From IMG/VR virus record IMGVR_UViG_3300045966_000092, positions 1 to 23,973 of that record: 23,973 bases of DNA. One strand, given 5' to 3'. The notes beneath the pieces were generated by a model. The model had not been told where the DNA came from. It did no database searches and saw nothing but the letters and a program-made list of their open reading frames with translations. The stretch is from a virus. This document shows positions 15,706 through 21,596 of this stretch, piece by piece. Position 1 is the stretch's first letter. Every line of letters begins with the position of its first letter. The position numbers and the translations under genes are program-made.

Positions 15706-16731
15706 TTAGAGCACGGTCGCTCCGAGCGAGGCGTTAGGGCGGTAAGGCACCAACAATGGCGCCGATTGCATGAGTAGCCAGCGAATCGAGGGATCCTGAG
15801 TCACCCAGGATTTCGACCAGTAGGGAACAGCGTTCAGATTTTCGACGTCGCGGATCGCGCCGAACGCCTGCACGCCTTCCATGTCGCCCGCCATGATCAC
15901 CGTGCCGGTAGGCAGGTACTTGGTAAGAACGCCGACCGAATCGTGATAAGAGCCGCTGTAGACCCAGATGCGAAACGTGTCGATCTGGCCCATCAGCACA
16001 CCGCCGGTAATGATGGGTTGATCGGCGGCGAGCGACGGCTGCATAGTAGCGACCGCACGATAGAGATCGAGTTGCGCCTGCACGTTCGCGTTGTTACGGA
16101 ATGCAGTCCAGGCCGCGCCGTCCATCGTGACATCGACCGGCATCGAGCCGCTGTCGGCATAAACGAGATCCTGCCAGGTATGCAGATCGTTTAAGGGGTT
16201 CACCCCGGCTTGATCCCATTTGGAGGCACCCGCCAGTGTGACCGTGTGCGTGCCGAGCCGTCCGAAACTGACGCTCACCGTCGGGTACTTCATGCCGGTA
16301 ATTGTTACGGCGCCGGTTCTCAGAATGGTTGATGCCATCCACTCGAGCGTGTTGCGCAGCATGTTGACCTGATCTTCCATCTCCATGCGCAACACTGCGG
16401 CTTGGCGCTCCTCCGCTCCCATACTGCCGCCGATGCTTTCACCCGGAATTCGCTTGAATGCGGCATTGGGGTTCCACTGACGCTTATCTTTGATGTAGGC
16501 GGGCGTCACAACGTTGGTTGTCACGCCGAGACGTTCGACGATCTGACCTTCGACCAGCGGAGAGACGAAAGGCGACAGACGAAACTTATTCGTTCCGACA
16601 TCGAAAATGATTTGTTCGGTTGTGTGCCGCTCTTCGGCGGGAAAGTATTTGTCGACGAGAAATCGCGGCGCCGTTTTGAGGTCTTGCAAAACCCGGTTCA
16701 TGACCGAGGTTGTAAACATGTCTATTGGCAT
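15706..16731 (-). CDS. Major capsid protein (gpE family)
   Basis: This 341-aa protein is the same length as lambda gpE and has the features of the phage capsid E family: an N-terminal helix (FTTSVMNRVLQDLK), PRFLVDKYFPAEERHTTEQIIFDV, a PFVSPLVEGQ segment, VTPAYIKDKRQW, and a C-terminal end LVPYRPNASLGATVL. It builds the icosahedral head shell. The gene lies between the decoration gene and the FI-position gene, exactly as in lambda. A GGGAGAA stretch precedes the ATG at 16731 at a workable distance. The fold is HK97-like by family. The identification is among the firmest in the window. Confidence 0.95.
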   Translation of the reverse strand: MPIDMFTTSVMNRVLQDLKTAPRFLVDKYFPAEERHTTEQIIFDVGTNKFRLSPFVSPLVEGQIVERLGVTTNVVTPAYIKDKRQWNPNAAFKRIPGESIGGSMGAEERQAAVLRMEMEDQVNMLRNTLEWMASTILRTGAVTITGMKYPTVSVSFGRLGTHTVTLAGASKWDQAGVNPLNDLHTWQDLVYADSGSMPVDVTMDGAAWTAFRNNANVQAQLDLYRAVATMQPSLAADQPIITGGVLMGQIDTFRIWVYSGSYHDSVGVLTKYLPTGTVIMAGDMEGVQAFGAIRDVENLNAVPYWSKSWVTQDPSIRWLLMQSAPLLVPYRPNASLGATVL

Positions 16732-16774
16732 TTGAATCTGTTCTCCCTTGAAAAGTGATTGCTGCCCCTCTCAC

Positions 16775-17170
16775 CTAGCGAGGGATTGCCGTAATAAGGT
16801 GAATATCCTTCGCGCGCAAACCCTCGGTAATGCTCGCGATGGTGTGGCCCGCGCCGAGCGTGAGTGCGTTTTGATTCATGCCGCCCGCAAAATAGGCGAT
16901 GGTGGTTTTATCGCCGGCGGTCGCATCGCAATCATGCGCGAGAACGCAATCCGGCGTCTGGGAGCCGTCGCCGGCCGCGCTCGCCGATAGAATGTGCTTG
17001 CCGCTCGCCGTGATTCTTCCGAGCAGAGCCCCGCGATTGAGGTTCTGTCCTGAAAGAAGAATGATTGTGCGAGTTACCGTAGTCTGCTCGCCGATCAACA
17101 ACTGATCGGGAGTATATGAGTCGCCCGTTTGAAAAGACGCAATTCCAGCCGAACCCAACGATGTAGGCAT
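16775..17170 (-). CDS. Head decoration protein (gpD-like)
   Basis: This 131-aa protein belongs by sequence and position to the lambda gpD decoration family (110 aa), whose trimers stabilise the expanded head. The signatures are TVTRTIILLSGQNLNRGALLGRI, an Asp/Ala-rich loop before CVLAHDCDATAGDKTTIAYFAGG, and a hydrophobic final strand with NQNALTLGAGHT. It lies between the protease/scaffold gene and the capsid. The ATG at 17170 has AAGGAG at 17182-17187, 11 bases upstream, suiting a protein needed in hundreds of copies per head. Confidence 0.93.
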   Translation of the reverse strand: MPTSLGSAGIASFQTGDSYTPDQLLIGEQTTVTRTIILLSGQNLNRGALLGRITASGKHILSASAAGDGSQTPDCVLAHDCDATAGDKTTIAYFAGGMNQNALTLGAGHTIASITEGLRAKDIHLITAIPR

Positions 17171-17208
17171 GTTTAGTCGATCTCCTTTTCTTTTCTTTCC
17201 TGGGAAAT

Positions 17209-17607
17209 TTACCGGCGGCCCGCGCTCAGAACGAACTTGGCTTTGTACTCAGTCTGTTCTTCGGGAGTTTTGTCGCCGAGATTGTCGGCATCGGCGTCAG
17301 CCCCGACTTGCGGGTTTTTGACCTTTGCCATCTGCCGTGAGAACTCCGAGTCGACGGCGGACCGCTGCGTTTCCGCCGCTGCTTTCGGCGACTCCGACAA
17401 CAAACTGATGGCATCCTCCGGACTCATGTCCATCGACAGCGCCATCTTGCGGGCGAGTGCCTCGCGGCCGGCGGCCTCGGGCGAGTTGAGAATTGCCGCG
17501 ATGCGCTCGCGTTCGGCTTTGCGAGCCTCCGCTCTTGCCTGCGCATTTTCGGCTTTCAGTTGTTCGGTGACGGCGGCTTGTTGTTCCGCCGTGAAGTCGA
17601 TATCCAT
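17209..17607 (-). CDS. Internal-start scaffold protein (Nu3-like)
   Basis: An in-frame ATG at codon 302 of the protease gene would give a 132-aa protein that equals its C-terminal scaffold domain: MDIDFTAEQQ, a long charged helix, then a Pro/Asp-rich end. The site has AAGGAG at 17615-17620 with a 7-base spacer, as good a ribosome site as any in the window and hard to explain inside a coding region unless it is used. Lambda Nu3 is made in the same way within C and templates prohead assembly. Production of this short form is inferred from the sequence and the parallel. Confidence 0.82.
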   Translation of the reverse strand: MDIDFTAEQQAAVTEQLKAENAQARAEARKAERERIAAILNSPEAAGREALARKMALSMDMSPEDAISLLSESPKAAAETQRSAVDSEFSRQMAKVKNPQVGADADADNLGDKTPEEQTEYKAKFVLSAGRR

Positions 17608-18510
17608 CTTTCTGCTCCTTATTTGCGGATTCTTGGCGGCGGAAAGCGCGCCAAAACTGTATGTGCGCTCGCGAGGGAGAAGGGACGCGAGCACAGAATC
17701 TCTTGTGCCGACTCGATCGGCCATGCCGCAGGCGACCGCTTCAGCGCCGACTAAAACGCCGCCCTGTCCGAAATCGGATTGAACTTTCTCAAACGATACG
17801 CCGCGGTAGTCCGCAACTTTCTGGAGGAACACCGCTGCGGTGCTGTCGACAATCGCCTGAACCTGCGACTTGCCGTCGTCGGTTTCTACGTTGATGCGCT
17901 TCTTTGGACTGATCGAAGAAACGAACTCGTACGGTTCGGATTCTTTCTCTTTGCCGTTTTTGCGCGGGAGTGTGGCGACGACCCCGAGCGATCCGACCAG
18001 TGCGGTATCGGATACGGTGATACGCTTGGCGGCACTGCCGAGCCAATAAGCGGCGGATGCCATTGTGCCATCGCTAAATGCTCCGATGGGCTTTTTGCTT
18101 CCAGCATGTCTGATTGCCTCCGCAAGATCGCTGATGCCTTCCACTTGACCGCCTGGCGAATCGATGTTGAGCAGAATCGCGCGAACGGAAGAGTCATCGA
18201 TCGCAGCCTGCAAGTCGGCTTGCAAACCTGAAACGGTCGCGCCGCCCGATATCTCGGTGAACAGATTCGCGTAGCGGAAGATCGGCCCGATCGCGTTAAT
18301 CTGCGCAACTCCGTTGACCGGCTTCAGCGCCGCCGCGCGCGCCTCGGCATGCCGCTCCTGCGCCCTGATGACGGCGGCGAAGTCCGGATCGTGAACGCGC
18401 CGCGCCGCGTTGAGAATCAGCTCGAGCTCAGGCGCTTCGATCGTGCCGTCATCGCGGTACTGCGCGCGGATGGCCCAGGCTTGCTTGACTGCGTATTCAA
18501 ACGCTCGCAT
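17209..18510 (-). CDS. S49-family prohead protease / scaffold (gpC-like)
   Basis: This 433-aa protein matches lambda gpC (439 aa) in size, place and design. The N-terminal 290 residues are an SppA/S49 protease: LLNIDSPGGQVEGI (113-126), GTMASAAYW with the likely nucleophile Ser152, and SDTALVGSLGVVA. The general-base Lys is probably one of the pair at 203-204 (SPKKRINV). Residues from about 302 form a charged, Ala/Glu-rich coiled-coil scaffold (QARAEARKAERERIAAIL). The protease acts inside the prohead to remove scaffold. The ATG at 18510 has GGAG 6 bases upstream and overlaps the portal gene by 14 bases. The catalytic Ser is clear; the Lys assignment is tentative. Confidence 0.93.
   Translation of the reverse strand: MRAFEYAVKQAWAIRAQYRDDGTIEAPELELILNAARRVHDPDFAAVIRAQERHAEARAAALKPVNGVAQINAIGPIFRYANLFTEISGGATVSGLQADLQAAIDDSSVRAILLNIDSPGGQVEGISDLAEAIRHAGSKKPIGAFSDGTMASAAYWLGSAAKRITVSDTALVGSLGVVATLPRKNGKEKESEPYEFVSSISPKKRINVETDDGKSQVQAIVDSTAAVFLQKVADYRGVSFEKVQSDFGQGGVLVGAEAVACGMADRVGTRDSVLASLLPRERTYSFGALSAAKNPQIRSRKMDIDFTAEQQAAVTEQLKAENAQARAEARKAERERIAAILNSPEAAGREALARKMALSMDMSPEDAISLLSESPKAAAETQRSAVDSEFSRQMAKVKNPQVGADADADNLGDKTPEEQTEYKAKFVLSAGRR
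17615..17620 (-). promoter_or_regulatory. Internal Shine-Dalgarno for scaffold start
   Basis: AAGGAG on the minus strand within the protease gene, 7 bases before the in-frame ATG at 17607. It decides the start of the Nu3-like scaffold. Confidence 0.8.
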
Positions 18511-20155
18511 CTTGTACTCCGATGAAGGATCCGAATCTTTGCCACATACGCCGCCATACCGCCATCGGCACTTCGGGAGCCTCTTCCACGTCTGTCTCGG
18601 TATCGACCGGCTCTTTCTCGCCAGGTATATCTGTCTTCGGCGTCGCCGGCTTCAGATACTTGTCGAGCCCGAGCTCTTCGATGCGCGCGAACTCGGCGGC
18701 CCGCTGCGAGACAACTTCCTCCCAGTCGAGCCCTTGCTCGGCACACTCCTGCTCGAGCGTCGAGACGAGATTGCGCATCCGAACCTCGGAGGATTGTGCT
18801 TCTTTCAATGGATCGATCCAGCCGCGGCCCGGCCCGATCCACTTGCACTTCGAGTACGCATAGCGGAATTCATAGAACCTAGGCGCTTCGATGATTCCCT
18901 CGTTGATCGCCTCTTCCAGCCACAACTCGTATACCGGCGACGCCCAACAGGTCGACAGCCACGAACGGCGGCTCATGAAGAACCGCCAGGCCTCGAGAAG
19001 CGCCGCGCGAGCGCTCGAGTAGTTCGTCTTCGAGAAATCCCGCATGACGAGCTCGTACGGCAGATTCACGCCTGTGCCGATCTGCCGCGCGATGGCGTCA
19101 CAGAACGGCGCGAAGGCAGTAGCTGGACGCGCCGGCGTGAAGGGTGTCACGTGCTCGCCCGGCATCGTGTGGATCATGGAGCCGCCCTTGAGCTCCGCCA
19201 TGTATTCCTGCTTTTGCGCGAGCCATTTCTGAAACTGCTCGCCCTCGACGTCGCCGCCGAACATCGCCGCGACCTGCTCCGGCGGCAACGGAGTCTCGAC
19301 AATCGCCGCGATCATGGCGTTCACGATTGCGGCTTGCAGTTCGGTGCGCTGATACTTGTCGAGCATTCGGAATTTTTCCAAGATGCTCGAGAACAGCGGC
19401 TTGCCGCGCGTCTGACCCGGACGCTCTTTCTCGTACACGTGCAAGACTTGCTTGCGGCCCCACTCGGTTGCGGCGGGAATCCGCTCCCAGTCCTGCTCCG
19501 ACCAGTTATAGGTCAGATAGATATCGCCGGGATGCGTCCGTTTGATGTGGTAGGCGACCGGACGTCCGAACCCATCGATCTCGACACCGCCGCGGAGAGT
19601 CTTGCTGTCTTGCTTCGTCGTCGGATTGCTCAGACGGTCTGATTCGACCATCTGAAACTTTGTGGCGTACGGCGTGTGCGGGTCGACGTCCGGCAGCCAC
19701 AACGCTAACGCCAGCGATTCGCCGTGTGTCAGCATCGCGCCGACTACCTGGCGGGTCGCCTGATGGAAAGTTAGCTGCCCGGCTGCGTCGAACGCCGTCG
19801 TCTCGGAGTATTCGCGCCACAGCCCCTCAACGAACGTGCTCCATTCCTCGGCCCATTCTTTTGTTTTCCCGAGCAGCCGCCAGTCCGGAGTCGATGACAA
19901 CCGGAGTCCGTACCCGACGATGTTGTCTTTGAAAGTCTCAACGATGCCCGACGCGATGCCGTTGTTACGCGCGATGTCGCGCGCTCGCGAGCGCAGCGGC
20001 TCGAGCTCCGGGAGCAGATCGGCATCGGCCGAGCCGGGGTACGGGCGCCACAGCCTCGATTCGCGAGACTCCAGATCAGCGCCGACATGCTGCGCCGGCT
20101 GCAGCCCCGCCGGATACGTGTATCCGACATGGGCGAACGTCTGTACTTCGCTCAT
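18497..20155 (-). CDS. Portal protein (lambda gpB family)
   Basis: This 552-aa protein is a lambda-type portal (gpB is 533 aa): the dodecameric ring at one head vertex through which DNA is packed and to which the neck attaches. Signatures are the early segment RSRARDIARNNGIASGIVETFKDNIVG (key residues Arg-Asp, then N-x-x-A-x-G-I), VVGAMLTHGESLALALW, VESDRLSNP, GVEIDGFGRPVAYHI, and the clip/stem helices around YQRTELQAAIVNAMIAAIVE. The C-terminal part is acidic (DTETDVEEAPEVP). It lies between W and C as in lambda and overlaps the protease gene by 14 bases. AAGG precedes the ATG at 20155. Confidence 0.94.
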   Translation of the reverse strand: MSEVQTFAHVGYTYPAGLQPAQHVGADLESRESRLWRPYPGSADADLLPELEPLRSRARDIARNNGIASGIVETFKDNIVGYGLRLSSTPDWRLLGKTKEWAEEWSTFVEGLWREYSETTAFDAAGQLTFHQATRQVVGAMLTHGESLALALWLPDVDPHTPYATKFQMVESDRLSNPTTKQDSKTLRGGVEIDGFGRPVAYHIKRTHPGDIYLTYNWSEQDWERIPAATEWGRKQVLHVYEKERPGQTRGKPLFSSILEKFRMLDKYQRTELQAAIVNAMIAAIVETPLPPEQVAAMFGGDVEGEQFQKWLAQKQEYMAELKGGSMIHTMPGEHVTPFTPARPATAFAPFCDAIARQIGTGVNLPYELVMRDFSKTNYSSARAALLEAWRFFMSRRSWLSTCWASPVYELWLEEAINEGIIEAPRFYEFRYAYSKCKWIGPGRGWIDPLKEAQSSEVRMRNLVSTLEQECAEQGLDWEEVVSQRAAEFARIEELGLDKYLKPATPKTDIPGEKEPVDTETDVEEAPEVPMAVWRRMWQRFGSFIGVQDASV

Positions 20156-20190
20156 TGCCTTGCTGTGTGTTGGATATTACAAAATGCGGG

Positions 20191-20213
20191 AATGTCAGGT
20201 GTTGCTTGACATT
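20191..20213. repeat. Inverted repeat between W and portal genes
   Basis: AATGTCA (20191-20197) and TGACATT (20207-20213) are separated by 9 bases in the 71-base gap between the W-like stop and the portal start. It is a weak, AT-rich stem without a T tract, so not a convincing terminator. It may be a protein site or a small RNA structure; no -10 box of quality accompanies the embedded TTGACA. Confidence 0.4.
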
Positions 20214-20226
20214 TTAAATAAACCCT

Positions 20227-20457
20227 TTAAAACCAGAAACCTATCGGCGCCCGCCGCGGCCCTACCTGCCCGGTTGCCGATGCCGGCAGTTGACCGTAGA
20301 GAGAATCCCGAATCGCCTTTAACTCGCCGAGGTTTGCCTCGGCAAAACGCTGCGATTTGTCGCCAAAGACAATTTCTACAACAGCTTGCCCGGATGCAAT
20401 CCGTAGAATCGCCTGATCGATTTGCTCGATCTTGAGGAGAATTTCTTGCTGTGTCAC
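20227..20457 (-). CDS. Head-tail joining protein gpW-like
   Basis: This 76-aa protein matches lambda gpW (68 aa) in size and pattern: MTQQEILLKIEQIDQAILRIASGQ is read as an N-terminal helix, then VVEIVFGDKSQRF as a beta hairpin, NLGELKAIRDSLYGQL as the second helix, and a C-terminal RRAPIGFWF that recalls the aromatic end of gpW, which is essential in lambda. gpW plugs the filled head and prepares it for gpFII and tail joining. The start is GTG at 20457 with only a weak A-rich ribosome site (AAGAAAAAA). In lambda, W directly follows A; here it is separated from terL by the plus-strand cassette, so it may need read-through or the weak divergent promoter noted nearby. Confidence 0.9.
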   Translation of the reverse strand: MTQQEILLKIEQIDQAILRIASGQAVVEIVFGDKSQRFAEANLGELKAIRDSLYGQLPASATGQVGPRRAPIGFWF

Positions 20458-20475
20458 TTTTTTCTTACTTGCCTA

Positions 20476-20504
20476 TTGACAGATGCCTGGCATCTGTGTA
20501 TACT
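20476..20504 (+). promoter_or_regulatory. Sigma70 promoter P1 of plus-strand cassette
   Basis: TTGACA (20476-20481), a 17-base spacer, and TATACT (20499-20504): a perfect -35 and a 5-of-6 -10 at ideal spacing. The -10 ends 6 bases before the ATG at 20511, so transcription should begin at or within a base or two of the start codon, giving a leaderless mRNA. A 19-bp palindrome fills the spacer. Confidence 0.9.
20479..20497. promoter_or_regulatory. Operator O1: perfect 19-bp palindrome in P1
   Basis: ACAGATGCC-T-GGCATCTGT, 9-bp arms around a single T with no mismatch. It overlaps the end of the -35 and covers nearly all of the spacer, where a bound dimer would exclude RNA polymerase. The regulator is not coded in the window; it could be a phage repressor elsewhere or a host protein. 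Confidence 0.85.
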
Positions 20505-20526
20505 TTGAATATGAACAACGTTTCAA
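20497..20526 (-). promoter_or_regulatory. Possible weak divergent promoter toward W
   Basis: On the minus strand TTGAAA (20526-20521), an 18-base spacer and TATACA (20502-20497) point toward the W-like gene. The start would fall inside operator O1, so both directions could be repressed together. The -10 lacks the final T, so this is only a candidate. Confidence 0.25.
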
Positions 20527-20822
20527 CTTCCAAGACGAACCGCAAAGCGGTTCCTATGACTTCCTGCCCTGGCTGCTCTTGCACGAAGGGCTTTCCCGTC
20601 GAGCGTCAGGTTCGCGTTTTTACCTGCGCCGATTGCGGCGGACTCGTCGGAGACTGCTACCTCGGCGATTCCTACAGCCTCGTGCTGCCGTACTGGGCAG
20701 AAGGCGATGTTCCTGCCGAACGTCAGCGCTACTTCGATCTGACCTGCCTCGGCAGCAATGGTCTGACCCGCCGTCATGGTTGGTTCGATACCGAGACGCG
20801 GCGGATCGTGCAAGTCGGGTAA
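20511..20822 (+). CDS. Zinc-ribbon-like small protein, leaderless
   Basis: This 103-aa protein is not a recognised family. CPGC at residues 19-22 and CADCGG at 39-44 form the two Cys knuckles of a zinc ribbon, 16 residues apart; further Cys at 24, 49 and 79 are present. After the ribbon the chain has an aromatic beta segment (SYSLVLPYWAEGD) and an Arg-rich end (RQRYF, TRRHGWFDTETRR). Start choice: the ATG at 20511 lies 6 bases after the P1 -10 box; the frame is open further upstream to 20451 but those codons would precede transcription. The gene runs opposite to the late operon, and its last codons enter a hairpin. It may bind nucleic acid; that rests only on the ribbon. Confidence 0.8.
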   Translation: MNNVSTSKTNRKAVPMTSCPGCSCTKGFPVERQVRVFTCADCGGLVGDCYLGDSYSLVLPYWAEGDVPAERQRYFDLTCLGSNGLTRRHGWFDTETRRIVQVG

Positions 20823-20834
20823 CCCCCGACTTGC
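20810..20834 (+). terminator. Hairpin terminator or attenuator after first cassette gene
   Basis: GCAAGTCGGG (20810-20819), loop TAACC, and CCCGACTTGC (20825-20834) make a perfect 10-bp stem that includes the stop codon of the zinc-ribbon gene. Only TTTG follows, a poor U tract, so termination is probably partial, leaving read-through to the next two genes, which show no promoter of their own. Confidence 0.65.
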
Positions 20835-20867
20835 TTTGAAAATGCACAGAGAAACGGATCACCCCAC

Positions 20868-21155
20868 ATGGAAAAAACTTACACGAATTGGGAGAACCAA
20901 CAAAAAACTTGGGAGCCGGGCGTTACCGGTAAATGCATGTACTTTGTCATGGCAAACCGCAGGCTCGAAATCGGCGACGGCAGATTCTTTCACGATGCGT
21001 GCCTGTTTCGCGGTTCTATGTACGATGTTCAGCAAGTCTGCAAACTTCTCAAGGCCGCACGACCGGATTGGACTGATGCTATCCAGCCGGTAACCGCTCC
21101 TTGCATTTTTGACGCCGCCAAAGGCGAATACATCAACGTCGAGCGATGGATATGA
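20868..21155 (+). CDS. Hypothetical small protein, cassette gene 2
   Basis: This 95-aa protein is not recognised. It is rich in aromatics (YTNWENQQKTWEPG, CMYFVMANRR, RFFHDACLF, ending YINVERWI) with helix DVQQVCKLLKAARPDW, and looks like a compact folded domain rather than a chance frame. Four Cys are scattered without a metal-site spacing. The ATG at 20868 has no clear Shine-Dalgarno sequence. It lies 45 bases after the zinc-ribbon gene, beyond the hairpin, and overlaps the next gene. Expression should come from P1 by read-through. Confidence 0.75.
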   Translation: MEKTYTNWENQQKTWEPGVTGKCMYFVMANRRLEIGDGRFFHDACLFRGSMYDVQQVCKLLKAARPDWTDAIQPVTAPCIFDAAKGEYINVERWI

Positions 21156-21349
21156 AACGCTCAGAAATCACATGGACGCGAGAACTCCTCGCGTCCATCC
21201 CCGACGACATCTTTCTCTCTGAAGCACAGCGCCGCCGGGCGAAGAAACGCCAGACCTACACCGGCGGCCTGCTCTGGAAGAAACATAACCCGAACGTTCA
21301 GAACTGCCGCTGCGAGAAATGTACGGCAAAGCGACAGCAAGATTCATAA
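21146..21349 (+). CDS. Hypothetical small basic protein, cassette gene 3
   Basis: This 67-aa protein is not recognised. It is basic, with a helix ITWTRELLASIPDDIFLSEAQ broken by Pro, then RRRAKKRQTYTGG and a Cys group CRCEKC near the end that could bind metal with other ligands. Two starts are possible: ATG at 21146 (10-base overlap with the previous gene) or ATG at 21152 (ATGA overlap, 65 aa); the second is a classic coupling arrangement. The charge and Cys group are compatible with nucleic-acid binding, but no motif proves it. Confidence 0.7.
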   Translation: MDMKRSEITWTRELLASIPDDIFLSEAQRRRAKKRQTYTGGLLWKKHNPNVQNCRCEKCTAKRQQDS

Positions 21350-21369
21350 AACTTTTCTCAAAATACCTC

Positions 21370-21398
21370 TTGACAGATACCTGGCATCTGGCTATACT
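21370..21398 (+). promoter_or_regulatory. Sigma70 promoter P2, near copy of P1
   Basis: TTGACA (21370-21375), 17-base spacer, TATACT (21393-21398), again ending 6 bases before an ATG (21405). The stretch is almost identical to P1, so the pair is a duplication or strongly conserved design. It should yield a second leaderless mRNA. Confidence 0.9.
21373..21391. promoter_or_regulatory. Operator O2: 19-bp near-palindrome in P2
   Basis: ACAGATACC-T-GGCATCTGG, the same site as O1 with two changes from it; 7 of the 9 base pairs of the palindrome remain. Placement relative to -35 and -10 is identical to O1. The imperfect copy suggests the same regulator binds with lower affinity. Confidence 0.8.
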
Positions 21399-21404
21399 TG
21401 AACT

Positions 21405-21596
21405 ATGAGATTCGAAGATAGATTGAGAAAACGGATTGCACTGAGGCTCTCGCAAGGTTGGAGCTTGGAAAAGATCGGGGAGCGCACAGTGTGGTTTATG
21501 TTCGGGCATTTCTACTCGATCAAAAACGGGATGCTTATCGTGAAAATGATCAAAGGTGATGAATCTTTCGGACCTGCAATGGAGGTCGGATCATAG
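21405..21596 (+). CDS. Hypothetical 63-aa protein, leaderless, cassette gene 4
   Basis: This 63-aa protein is not recognised. The first half (RLRKRIALRLSQGWSLEKIG) looks like the opening helices of a helix-turn-helix domain, but the recognition helix expected next is replaced by an aromatic and hydrophobic stretch (VWFMFGHFYSIKNGMLIV). The ATG at 21405 is fixed by P2, whose -10 ends 6 bases upstream; there is no room for a ribosome site. Its stop lies 3 bases beyond the stop of the convergent terL gene, so the two genes share 6 bases tail to tail, and its transcript would run antisense into terL unless ended. It could be a small regulator or an inhibitor; this is unproved. Confidence 0.75.
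   Translation: MRFEDRLRKRIALRLSQGWSLEKIGERTVWFMFGHFYSIKNGMLIVKMIKGDESFGPAMEVGS

Noticed and set aside
18410-19642. Long plus-strand open frame of 410 codons opposite the portal and protease genes
   Set aside because: Its translation is Arg/Leu-rich without domains and mirrors the codon pattern of the firmly identified portal gene on the other strand.
20206-20234. Plus-strand promoter from TTGACA at 20206
   Set aside because: No acceptable -10 box at 16-18 bases, and no plus-strand gene directly follows.
20523-20813. 96-codon minus-strand frame opposite the zinc-ribbon gene
   Set aside because: Ala-rich, no ribosome site; the plus-strand frame has paired Cys motifs and a strong promoter at its start.
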